Made by a program: the position numbers and the translations under genes. A stretch of 64,000 bases of DNA. It comes from Cruorifilaria tuberocauda. Taxonomy: Eukaryota > Nematoda > Chromadorea > Rhabditida > Onchocercidae. Under the pieces are notes generated by a model. The model saw nothing but the letters and a program-made list of their open reading frames with translations, was not told the origin of the DNA and ran no database searches. The stretch covers positions 1 through 64,000 of the forward strand of contig JABVXU010000190.1 of the NCBI GenBank assembly GCA_013365365.1, in the 5' to 3' direction. Shown here one piece after another: positions 26,331 to 38,196 of the stretch. Within the stretch, counting starts at the first letter, position 1; every line of letters starts with the position of its first letter.

Positions 26331-28296
26331 GGAACAGTGAAGGATATGTGTTGAATGGTAGTTGATAACATGATTAAATTAATTTCTGCAGTATAAGTAA
26401 GATTGGTACTGTTGCTATTGTCGATTACTTTACGATTATCATTTTCATTTTTCATTTCAATTATACGAAAATTTGAATTATTATCATTTTAAGGTTTTTA
26501 TTCGTGCTAAATTGTTCTGTTTTGTTTTTCGATAAAATTCTGTTCATTTTTTTTGAATTAAAATTTCGAATTCTACCACTTTTTGTACTTTTTCGTATAA
26601 CAATTGGATTAGTTACAAAAAGGAATTCTTATGGTAACAGTACTGTTTCGATCGGTAACTTTTAAAGATTGATTGATTGTGAAGTATGGTAATATACTTA
26701 GTTTAATATCATTTGTCATAATATTAAACTGTCATAATATTTGTCATAATATTAAACCAAGAAATCCAGAAGTGTTTGTAGTTTAGAGATTTTGCAAACG
26801 AGATAGAAATCATTAATAGGAAGTGGGAAAAAGAATGGATAGAAGTATAAGATGAAGAAGGAGAAGAATTAACTTTACTGTTTGTTGATCCATTCATCAA
26901 AGTTATTTAAATGATATCGGAATTATTCACTCGCTGATACCAGCGATTTCAGATATCATTGATAATCTGTGATAAAGAATTCAGTTAATAAAAATTACCT
27001 CTAAAAAATGTTTAATTACATTAGGAACTCTTGTTATATGTGTATATTTATCTAATAATTTTATATAATGTATTACCTAATTTATCTTTTAATGTTTTTA
27101 TGATATGATTCTTTCAGTAAACATTTCTCTCTTGCGTCTATATTTATTCCAGTTTTGCTACTTACTCTATTAGACTGAACGTCCCATGATGTATCTATCA
27201 GCAAGCCAATCAGTGATAACTCAAACTTGGCATATTTCAAACAGTGACCGAACATATAATCATCATTTGACCACAATGGTTAGTTTACAATTTTTTTTAA
27301 TTTTACAACTATTATTTGTTACCGTAATCATCGTTATTTCTTTGTGTTATGATTGAAAGAATCATTCATATCTAATCCTCATAAATCATCATCATTCATC
27401 GTTTTGGTGCTAGGAAGGAGGAGGTACGATGAGATAGTAGCAGTTTTTTTTCTTTTATCCCTTCTACTCTCTCCCTCTTTCTCTCTCATTTTCTCTATTG
27501 TTAATCTTTTACCGATTATTGTATGCTTGTTCATCAATTTAGTTTAATTTCAGACTATGTTACTATTATTGATAGGATACTGTACTAGATATTAATTAAT
27601 TATCGATTATTCTTGTCGCATTAAGATATCTTGGTAAGTATTAGCTACCTAATCATGTAAATATGTTAAATCACATTAACATTATACTAAAGAAATTCTG
27701 TTGTTGGGAATATCAACATTACCTTAGACGTGATATAATTGTTGTAATTGATAATGTTGCTGATAAGCAGTATCTTAGACATAGTACAAAGTTGATGGTA
27801 CTGCTTCTTAGACGTAGTAATCGTACAATACTACAAAATATGACTTAAATTTAGAATGTCTTATATGCGAAGTTTTATCCTCTCATGTAAATTCCATTTG
27901 AAAACGAATTCGGTGAAGTGCCGAAAATTATTAGCAATTTCGATAAGATAATCTCGATATTTTACAGTATCATTTATTGTCAATGATATTACGATAATGT
28001 GAATTTTGTAATCGAGAAGGCATCGATAAACGGAGCTGTTTTTCAGAGTTTTGCAAATTCTTTATAAATCGTTCGAAAGAATCAGGATATACAAATCAGG
28101 ATATAAAATCTAAAATATTGTAATATAGATAAATCTGAATTATTGGCAGAAAATTGCTTATATATTATTAGGATCAATGAATTCCATTTTCCTTTACATT
28201 TATATTCTAGATGCTTCATCAGTTAATTTCAGTTTTTTTGCTTATATTTTGCTTATATTGATATATACTGATTTTTTGACTTCATAAATATTTCCG

Positions 28297-31200
28297 ATGG
28301 CTGCAATGCTAAATTCCAACCATAACAAACATAATTCATTGGTACCACAATATGGTATAGTACCTGTGCCAAAGGAGTTTCGGGAATTTTTGTGCGAAGC
28401 ATACGGTATACAACCGCAGGTGATGGCGTATTTCAATCAACAAGAACCAAATAGGTTAAATCTGTTGATTTTGTTTTCCTTTCCTTTTCCAATTAACTTA
28501 TTTAAATTTTATCCATAAAAGTTTTCTCAATATTTTAACTGCGTGGAAGCATTTATGAGGTGGTATCTAAGATCATAGATTAACAAGTTATATTGATAAG
28601 GTTTCGAATATCGTGGAGGTTATTGTTTTATATAGTTACTTCAGGATAAGATCTTGCCGGTAGTGCTTTGTTGTATTCTATAGAATAGGACATATGTACT
28701 AAAAATCAGGTAATTAATCGGTCCAAGTAAGAAAATCAGCGATACATTCCAAGATGAGATGATTAATTTTAAATCTGCAAATGAGTAAAGGTTGTCGTTA
28801 TTTATGATGGGAATTTTACACTACTTGTTGGAAGTTCTTATTGATTGAAATTGATAACAATATCAGTCACAATGGTTATCAACGTTTTATCCATCACTTC
28901 ATTTTAGGATTTATGTAGTCGTTGATGGAAAATTAAATTATATCGATATATCCACGATTAATCCATATCCATCAAAACCGATCGAAGTGAATAATTTTTA
29001 TTCGCAATTGCTTATTGCTTAATTTGCTGAATGATTTTTAGTTTTCGTTTGAAGACATTAAATAACTAATGATTTTTCTCATGAATTATAAATGAGATTT
29101 AGAAATTCATTATTGAAAATAAGTGATTATATATAAGAATATTTAATCTGCTGTAATTTTAAGCATAGAATTTTTTTACATGCATACTTCGTATTATCTC
29201 TATAATGTTTCCAACGATATCTGTTTGTGATTAAGGAAGATTATCTTATTTCTGAGTAATATTTTCTTTTTGATAATAGTATTGTTTTCTTTTATGATGT
29301 TTACTTCTTTCGCATCTTTGAAACTTAGCATTACAGGGATATGGGTTAGCACGAATTAAAAGTAATCTTGGTAAGGTGGGAGAGAGTGTTCCTTTAAGGA
29401 TATGCTGAGTTAACATGATCATCCATATTATTGTGTCAGTTTTGTATTATTGATTAAGCTTGTTCACAACAAGCCATTTGAAAGTTCAGTTAAAATCTTA
29501 AAATTTTTAATGTTTGTAAATTTCAGAAGCGTGAAGTTGCCTTTTCTGAAGACAGTAGAACAGAGATATGTTCAAACAAATTAATTTGGCAAATGCTAAC
29601 CGATGTGGAACGTGAAGAATTAAAAAAAGGTAAATATTATACTGTTGAATTTTCAGATGACGATTCTGAGTTTCACCTAATCACAATAAGATTGAAGCTC
29701 TACAAGCTCGAGATTCCCTAATGTTTGAAACGAAATGGCTTATCGCTATTTATTGGTCTAAATTGAATAATATTTCATTGATAAGGCAATATTTTCGACC
29801 AGATAAGTTTCTTTGGTCGAATATTTTCACATTTTGGGAAAAGAAGGGAAAAAACTGCATAATTAAGAAATTAGATCAAAGGTTTATGCCGTTTAATGAG
29901 TTCAGCCAGAGGTTTCGTTGATGTTCATCGGCTTTAAAGGAGGGAAAATTGTATCATTGAGGTCAAGAAAGCACAACAAGAAAGGTCATATTAGTCATTT
30001 GTTTGTTTTTTACTTTCTCTACAAGGTCGTAAATAATCTGTTAATGCTGTTTAGTGATTAAAAAAACGGGAAAAGAGGGAAAAATAGAATTGATTTTTTT
30101 TTCATTCCTCTTTAATGAAACAAATTGACGGTATATCCTAATTTGAATTTTTCAATTTTAAAATTTTAGCAACACCAGTCATCCATCGGTACAATCTATT
30201 TTTGGGAGAATCTGAAGTAGTAAATGACTTGTATCAAGGATTCATAAAGTATTACAACTACCAATAGGAACCGTATTGATAGAGAGTTGTATAGGATGCT
30301 ATCAAATTTTAAGCATTAATTTACTGTTCCAGTTGAAAGGATTTATCTGATCTTTGAGCGAACTTTTGAGCGAAATTTTCTTCAAAAAATAAAAGTAAGA
30401 TCGGATATCTTTATGACATTGTGTTCATAGGAGTATAATTGGTATAATCCAAATCGTAACAGTGCTTTTGTCATCCGTCTCTGTAGTTATCATTTCCTAA
30501 ATCATATTTTTTGAGAGAAAATTAACGAAAAATTCCATCAGTACAAAATGGCGAAAATTTTCTTCGTTCTTCAGTAAGATTTTTAAATGAATTCCAATTT
30601 TTGCTCTTGTATTTCTTCTAGGTTATTTTACTATTATTAGCATTTAATTAGTTTTCTTACCTTTCGTTCAGAACTTCGCAAGAAAAACACATACAAAACA
30701 TCATTGTGTACAAATTTTCGAAAAAATGGAAAATGTGACAAAGGAGACGCATGCATTTTTGCACACAGTAAAGAAGAACTTCGTCTTCCACCGAAGGTAA
30801 GAAATAAATTATTGACACTTTATATATGTCAACTAGAAGAAAAGTGGAAATCTTTTAGTAGCATCAAAGCATTCTGATATAACATGGGAGGTTTTGGGGT
30901 AACATTGGATTTCATTTAAGACATGGTAGTATTTTTGGCAAACTTAAGGACACCTGATCTAATCTCATAGTATATACTGGTAACAGAATGTGTATTGTTT
31001 CTGTAGACATGGTTATTTAAGGTTAAATCCACAATATACTCACAATGTATGAAATTTATTTGTCTTCTAGGTTCATCCAAAGTATAAAACTCAGTTGTGC
31101 AACAATTTTATCAAGTGGAATTATTGCCCATACGGTGGTCGTTGTCAGTTCATTCATGAACGTTTCGATGAAAATGTGGGATATACGAACTCGGTGCGTA

Positions 31201-32652
31201 ATTTTTTTTATTTAGCTTTATTTTTGGTTCTATTCTATGTTTTGCAATAAATTTAATTGAATGAATTTAGTGAAGAAATGTTTGTTGAACTTACTGTTAT
31301 GGAATTGGAAATTTGAGTTCAGCTGTTCGAGCACCAAATAATTGGGTTGTTGTTGAAGAAGTTTGTTTGAGTTGAGATTTGGGTTTGACACGAACCAACA
31401 TTATGCTTTATTCAGTAGAATATTTGATTACAGCAACCTAGTCAAAGGGTGATTTTACTTGAGCAGTGATTTGAGTGATTTTTGGAGGATACCGCCCGTT
31501 ATAAAATGGTAGAGCAGGGAGCAACTTGTACAATGGTGAGCCGATATGGATGGCATAAAGAGTAAAGAGCGCAAAGGCATAAAGAGAAAATAAAGAGTCA
31601 TAGGATATATAACTTGATTGAAACAATTGAAATGAGAAATATGTGAATAGTAAGTCCCTCATCATTCCTTAAAGATAATGATGAAATAATAAAGTGAAGT
31701 GATAACGATTTGACAGTATATGATGTGCTTTAACTGAGCATATTTATGCTGAAATTCCCCAACATATAATTTCATCATCGATGGGTTTAGCATTTGCCTT
31801 TTAAGTGAATTGCATTTGACTGGTGATGGATAAATGATGAAATATAATAAATTCTATAACACGGTTTTTATTATGAAATGTACTAACTAAAGACAACATT
31901 GAACTTTCTTAATCTTATGATAAATGATAAATTGTTGAGAAGAATTTAAATACTCGGGTTTCCCGACACTTATATTAAAATTGCAGAAGAGAAGAACTGG
32001 CGATTCAAGTTCATATGGAAAGCACATGGAAAGCTTCAGTGTGGAACAAATGAATACAAGGTAATTGAATTGAGATTCCTGAAAATCATTTATTTTTTCT
32101 AGTTATTATTGCAGGTTAACATTTTCATGTGTGTAGTGCATAAGATATATTCATAATTTCGTCTTTTTCAGTATTAGCTATATGGGTCTACCAGTTACCT
32201 TCGAGAAACATTTAATTGAAGAACAGGATGAATTTTGTCATCCTTCTACAAGCACCGTTTTCAATAGAGCAGGAAATATGGGATATTTTACAGAAGTATG
32301 CATTTTGTCGCATATTATAGGTTTAAAATGAGTTGTAGTAAGTTTGGGTAAATTTAATAGATTATTCGATGTCATACTACGCAAAATGTCATTTCGTTAC
32401 ACCTACCGTATCAAAAGGATTAGTTTTTTTTGGAAAAGTTAGCCATCTAATTGTATATTATGAATTATTTGCTTTTATTGGTTTGCTCAGAATCCATACA
32501 ACCATAATGCTAACAACATTGTGTATGGAGATCATCCGCTTGGTGATGCTGGTCCGGCGACGAGTTATAATATTTGGAATCAGTTTAATTCGACTGATAG
32601 TGGCAGTGTTGTCGAATGCCTTAGTAAACAACTTAATAATATGTCAATCTAA
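28297..32652 (+). CDS. Tandem CCCH zinc-finger RNA-binding protein, OMA/MOE class (copy 2)
   Basis: Nine exons: 28297-28454, 28908-28986, 29337-29375 (microexon, tentative), 29527-29629, 30672-30796, 31071-31193, 31987-32060, 32172-32295 and 32491-32652, giving about 328 residues. Fingers of spacing C-x8-C-x5-C-x3-H lie at residues 139-158 and 178-197, again with Y-K-T-S-L-C, H-P-K-Y-K-T and R-C-Q-F-I-H. The order of intron phases from exon 1 to exon 7 (2,0,0,1,0,0,2) is the same as in copy 1, and the exon carrying finger 1 is 125 nt in both, so the two genes are tandem duplicates. Outside the fingers the proteins have diverged strongly; the C-terminal third is rich in Asn, Ser and Gly. The first finger has an unusual acidic D-K-G-D-A loop where copy 1 has S-Y-G-F-Y. 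The two genes may have split or distinct mRNA targets. Confidence 0.88.
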
Positions 32653-35600
32653 GGGTTTGCTAATGCAATATCTTCGAAAACTTTTGATCCGGTTCGAAGC
32701 CTAACTCCAGTAGAAGAATTTTACGTTTTTTTTTGATGTGGCATTGTTTGTTATTACGGATGTGATAAGAAGGCAGGACTATGATCTTGTAACGTATATC
32801 TAAAATTAAATTCGATATTTAGGTAGAAGGAAATAATAAAGATGAAAATATTGCAAGAAAATGATGGGTAATAGCTGTAAGTTTTAATAAAGTAATTTGA
32901 GTAATGTTAAAAAGTAGCATTTGATCTAGGTATTCTAACGCTTCTTTGAAACTATATTTCTATTTCTAAAGAATTATATATCCAAATTTTTATACCTTAT
33001 CCATTATTATATTTATTAAATTCTCTGTTATATAAGCAAAATTATGTAGTATATTGTAAGGTTTAGTTGCCTGCTAAAGTGTTCTTTTATTTTCTTAATT
33101 ATATCGTAACTGAATCTGTGTGCTTTTTCATCTTTCTATTTTAACTTAGAAATTTTGGTTAATGAATATTCGAATGGTTTGTTTATCATTTCATGCTTAT
33201 CTTGATGAAAATGCTTTTTCATCTTTTTTAGGGGGTCAATTTTGAAAGGACATTGTCGTCGTAAACTGTGTTGTAAAATAAGCTTTTGTAGTTACCGCCT
33301 AATATTTCACAGATGCATTCTGCAATATCTCAGTAAGTTTCAAAATAGAAGAAATAGGTATATTTTGAAAATTATTTCCCTATGCAATGATTCTAAAAGT
33401 GATAACGAAACACAGTTTATGATTAAACCGTTTCAAAATTGATGGTAAAAAAGATAGATATGTGTAATAACACTAAACATATAGAATTTTGCGTATGTTA
33501 AGTTATCTCAAAGAAGCATTATGCAATTAGTATTTGAAGGTAATCATTGCAAGCATTAAATTAATTCGGTTATAGTAAGGTTTATGGTTAAAATAATTAT
33601 TTGAAATTTAAAAATTTTAATTTTGTTCTTTCAGTTCAACTATTCTTACAGTAATTTTGGATAATTATTTTGATTTTATAAAACTAACATTTTTAAATTT
33701 TCGGTCTGAAAAAATAAGGGACGTAGCAAATAATTACATTAATATTTGCCATTTTGCAGATGTCTTTGTGATTTTTTTCCCCTTAGCAATCGATGCATTG
33801 TTGAAATGCCTTAATACGAGAATGATCCGGTTGACATTGATAATATCACTACTTTACAATTTCTTTCCTAAACGAAATAATAAACTCGATTACCTTTCGT
33901 AAGTGTTTGACTGAGACGATAAAAAAGTTGTCGAAATACAAAAAAATGGTAATCAGCCAATTAATGATAACAAAAAAAGTCACAGTTGAAAAGAGAATGA
34001 GTAATTGATATATTGGAAGCAAAGGACTCTAACTATTAATTAATGAATGTTTAATTCAGTCGAGAAAGCAAACTGCTAATTTGTACTGTAACCGGATAGT
34101 TTTCATCAAAACTGCAACTGAAAAACAAAAAATGAACTAAAAGAAAAGTACGTTTATTCATGCACGTTACGTTCGTGTTAAGGTGTCAAGTTATATAGAC
34201 CTGCTATCATTACCTAAAAGCATCAAAAATGTATTTCAAACCGATAGAGTTCTGTAAGTGGCAATACCTAGAAAGTATAAATCCAACAACCTGGAAAGGA
34301 AAATGTCTGGAAATGCCATATTTTAAACTCAAGAAAAAGTGCAGAGAGCTTGATTGAGTCACATTATGATCTTTCGTTTTTCCATAAAATTAAATAATTC
34401 CGCCAAATTTGTCAATTTATGCTAAAGTATCGTAGACTGATCTAACTTATTGTTGGGATTCGTTCCTTTATCATTTCTTGCGATTCCTTGATAAATCAAA
34501 ATTTCTCCCAGAAATTTTTCGTAATGTTAGAGGAAAAATGGAACTTGAATAAGGAACTTCAGCATCACGGTTTTCGCAAATTGTGTTTAATATTTTTATT
34601 ATTTTTTGAGCTTACATAATTATTCAATTTCATTTTATCTTTTAAACTATTCCGAAGATTGTTCTGATTCAGGAATGCTATTTACTGGTAGTTTTGAGGT
34701 ACGGAGCTATGCAGCAGAGCTAATTGCGATTTTACGTTACGTGTATTTATTGTTGAGAGTGAAGTAGTTTCGCCGAGTTAGATGAATACCGGGAGAACCC
34801 GAAAATCTATAATTGAGTAATCCTTCCCATAAATATTTTTGAATCAAATAATTTGTTGATTCATGCATAAGGATTATTGCAAATTGTTATTCCTACAAAT
34901 AATTGTGATATAACAATTATAAGTTAATAGATGGATTTCTTTTTAATTACCGATAACTGAGGTAAGCATTTCGATTATTGATTATTGATAGCTTTAAAGT
35001 AATTGTTTAAATGAGAACTGAATGAGAGATTGAGAGCATGCAAAGATTGATAATACTGTTCCGTTCAGATGGACGTGAGACGCTATATTTACGATAAACA
35101 TTACGCGAACAAAGAAACGTCTAGATATACAATAATGTATAAGTCCATGATAGATCATATGGATTTGTCAGAGAATAAAGTCAGTGCAGACATACAAGAG
35201 ATACAGTTGGTAATGATGCAGATATACAAAGGATAAAGAAAAGTCAGTGGAGATTATGAAGTTATACAAAGGATACTGTTAATGGTGGTCAGGCAAATAT
35301 ACAAAAAATAAAGTCAATGGTAAATAATAGAGACATGCAAAAGATAAAGACATACAAGAATAAAAGTCAGTGGTAAATCAGTGATAAATTATGAAGAGAT
35401 ACAAAAGATACGGTTAATGATGATCAGGCAGACATACAGGAGGTAAAGATAAATCATGGAGACAAACAAAAAGATAAATTCAATGGAAATTATGAGACAT
35501 ACGAAAGATAAAGCCAGTGTGGTAAACCATAGAGATATACAAAAAATACAGTTACTGGTGATCAGGCAGATATACAAAACATAGAGTTGATGATGATCGG

Positions 35601-38139
35601 GCAGACATACAAAATATAAAGTCAATAGAAATTATGAGACACACAGGGTATGAAAATCATTGGTAAATCATGCAGAGATATGAGAGATAAATCTAAATGA
35701 TAACGATGACGGAATTCGTTGCAGGTGAAGAAAACTGTTGGTGAGAAGTGGAGCTATTTAATGTGGAAGATTTTTGCATTTTAGATTTTATGGCACAGGG
35801 ATAAGGTTGATTTTGATAAGTATCACTTTGATAAGTTACCCCGACAATTCTCATTTTTTGGAAGAGAATTTTCCTCTCTCAAATTGTTCATTTTTATAAT
35901 TTTCAATTGTAGTAACTTTCAGTCTTTTTGGATGTCTTCAAGTATGTTAGTCTATTGTTTTCTAAATGATAATATTGATAATGATAACAGATGAGAGATA
36001 TGATTATGAATAATGATATGATTTATGAATGTAATCGTTTCCTTTTCATTCATTGTTTTTTTATGTTTCATTTTATCATCATATTTTAATTTTTAGCTTG
36101 TCATCTATTACTGTTTATTGATTAAATTTAGCAAAGCTTTGTACGAAATTTATTTGACAATGTGATTACAATCAAATTTGAAGATGTTTTTTCTTTCTCA
36201 GATTGAAAACATTTTACAAAATATTTAAAAATTACTTTAATTTTGTTAGATACTTAGAAATTTTTTCTCCAACGTAAATCAACTTGAATCAAGTCCAACT
36301 CCAAACTTCTCCAGCTGCAGCCTTCTCCAACTCCCTTTCAGGTTTATTCTTTTTATAACAGTGGAAAATTCAATCTTTGTTACAAAAAAAATTAAACCTT
36401 TACAGATAACTTTTATAGGATTTCCTTTCTGTTTCATAGACGAAAGTGATTTAATAGAAGAAATGGAGATTTGGTAAATATTCCAAGATAGTAAATAGTA
36501 GAGAAAACAAGTTTTCTTGACATAATTATTTATAGAATTTCTTTTCAGAATGTTATGTGCTAATTTCATCTCCTAATTAAGTGTAAATCTTGTTTCATGA
36601 AATAGAAACAATCTTTGTTGAAATATGAAAAGTCTGATTTAAATACTCTCTTTCGATTCCTTCCTTTCTCTTTTTTTCTTAAATCATTATTTATTAGATA
36701 ATATATACCTTTTTTAGTAAAAATTCACTTTTTTTTAGTCTTACTAATAGTTTATTTATCAGTTGTTTACTTTGAAATTTATTGATTAAAAATTTTCCCT
36801 CAATTTATTCATTTTTTTTTCCAATGAAGAGATGAAGCATATGCTAATATTTGTTAGCTAATATAAGCTAATATTTCAGTGAAAATTTAACATCGCTATT
36901 TTGATGTATTTTACATCCGAGGAAGAAAATAGAGCAAAAGGAAAAACGATTAAAAAATAGAAATTACAATTACAAATTGGTTTATATATTTTACTAATCA
37001 ACTGGAAATGTTTTCATTTTTTTGATTACCTGTTGTAATTACCAAAGTGATGATAATTTCCTATGCTTTTAAATATTCATTTTATCGGTCATAACGATAA
37101 AAACAGGTTTCCTCTTTTTTTTGAATCAATAAGCGAACATTAATTGTGATGAAGAAATGTGCAATTATTTAGATATTATTTGATTAACAGGTTATTTGTC
37201 GTCATTTATTGATTTCATACAGAGCTGCAAACCTGTATTTGATTAGTATTATTATTGACCTAATTCTTGATTATATGTTACACGCGATATTCCTAGAATA
37301 TTATTAAATTTATCATTATAGCAATAGTGATTATCATTATTGATTCTATTGATATGAAAATAACTGATAAGGATATTTGTTTTTGTTGTTGTTGTTTTTT
37401 TCTCTTCTAAATCATTGGAATTTCCATTACTCATTACAGCAAATAATGTAATGTGCACTTTTTTCTTTTCATTCATTTTGCATTGCCATTTTTATAAATT
37501 TCTCGATCAATATTCGATCAATCTTGATATATTATTTGCATCTTTTAATAGCTTACAAATTTCTTGCTTATTAATCAATAAGGCTAAATTAAACTAATAA
37601 GTATGCAATAAATGTGTTTAAATATTTTTCAAAAAAAAAAATGAGAAATTTTTATTCTTATTATTCTAAGAAAAATAAAAACGATAAGTCGTATTTTATG
37701 AAAAAGAAATAATATGAAATTTTTATTTAAATTAACGAAATTTATTTATTATTTTATTGTTTAGCAATTATGTTATTGTAGATTCCATTACAATCTAATT
37801 ATTACTTTTTAAAATGATTTTGATAATCATGAAAATGAAAGATAGCATATATTGTTATAAAATTGAAATACACTGGAAATGATTACCATTATGCCGTAAT
37901 TTTTAAGAGAAATCATTGTCTGTTATAAAAGCCGAATAATAGTTTCTTTTTTTTCTTTCTCATGAAAGAAAGTATTTCAGTTTACTTATTTTGTATGGTC
38001 AATTTTAAATTAATTTAAATTTAATTATCATTCTACTTCTTTCATTTTACTTTTCTTTTATTTTGTTTTTACTTTTTTTAATTTTATTATTATATTATAT
38101 CATTTTATTTATCATTTTAGTATATTTCATTTTATCATT
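32653..38139. other. Gene-poor region, no gene supported
   Basis: AATAAA at about 32886 is a candidate poly(A) signal for CCCH copy 2. The open frames inside (33242-33442, 33657-33902, 35389-35625, 36279-36569, 37252-37476, 37415-37597) show no domain, no consistent splice context and low-complexity composition. The one notable structure is the degenerate repeat at about 35170-35700, described separately. Confidence 0.5.
35170..35700. repeat. Degenerate satellite-like tandem repeat
   Basis: A unit containing GTTAATGATGATCAGGCAGA, then CATACAAAA and ATAAAGTCAATGG, then AAATTATGAGA, recurs about five times with substitutions and variable spacers. The GTTAATG-like core occurs near 35203, 35278, 35413, 35551 and 35587. 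The spacing is irregular, so the array is old and eroded. No reading frame stays intact through it on the plus strand. The minus-strand frame 35389-35625 is simply the repeat translated. Confidence 0.7.
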
Positions 38140-38196
38140 TTGTTTTTTAATATTTCCCCCCTTTTTCCTTTTTCTTTTTCTTGCTTTTCAGCACAA
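38140..38196 (+). promoter_or_regulatory. Pyrimidine-tract acceptor upstream of the carboxylesterase start
   Basis: A T/C-rich run ends TTTTCAG at 38185-38191 and is followed by five bases and the first ATG at 38197. It suits spliced-leader addition. Read as protein it mimics a signal peptide, but that frame begins with a TTG codon and crosses the acceptor, so it is not part of the protein unless this intron is retained. Confidence 0.55.

Larger units (their letters stand above)
25435..28296. other. 3' UTR and spacer between the two CCCH paralogues
   Basis: AATAAA at 25470-25475 is the likely poly(A) signal of copy 1. Further on are a TG-rich microsatellite (about 26145-26330), a short duplicated motif around TCATAATATTAAAC (26716-26760) and A+T-rich sequence. 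Open frames at 25484-25780, 25855-26037, 26096-26455 and 27353-27547 have only low-complexity content. The pyrimidine tract ending TTTCAG at about 28230 may be the trans-splice acceptor of copy 2. Confidence 0.5.

Noticed and set aside
26096..26455. 119-residue His/Thr-rich minus-strand frame
   Set aside because: It is the translation of the TG-rich simple repeat between the CCCH genes.
32369..32704. 111-residue plus-strand frame
   Set aside because: It overlaps the last exon of CCCH copy 2 in a different frame; the exon frame joins in phase and ends at 32652.
35389..35625. 78-residue minus-strand frame with internal repeats (C-L-I, F-C-I-S)
   Set aside because: The repeats in the protein come from the degenerate DNA satellite; no splice or start context.
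38140..38196. Apparent signal peptide before the carboxylesterase start
   Set aside because: The frame starts with TTG and is the translation of a pyrimidine-rich splice acceptor; the real start follows the CAG at 38191.
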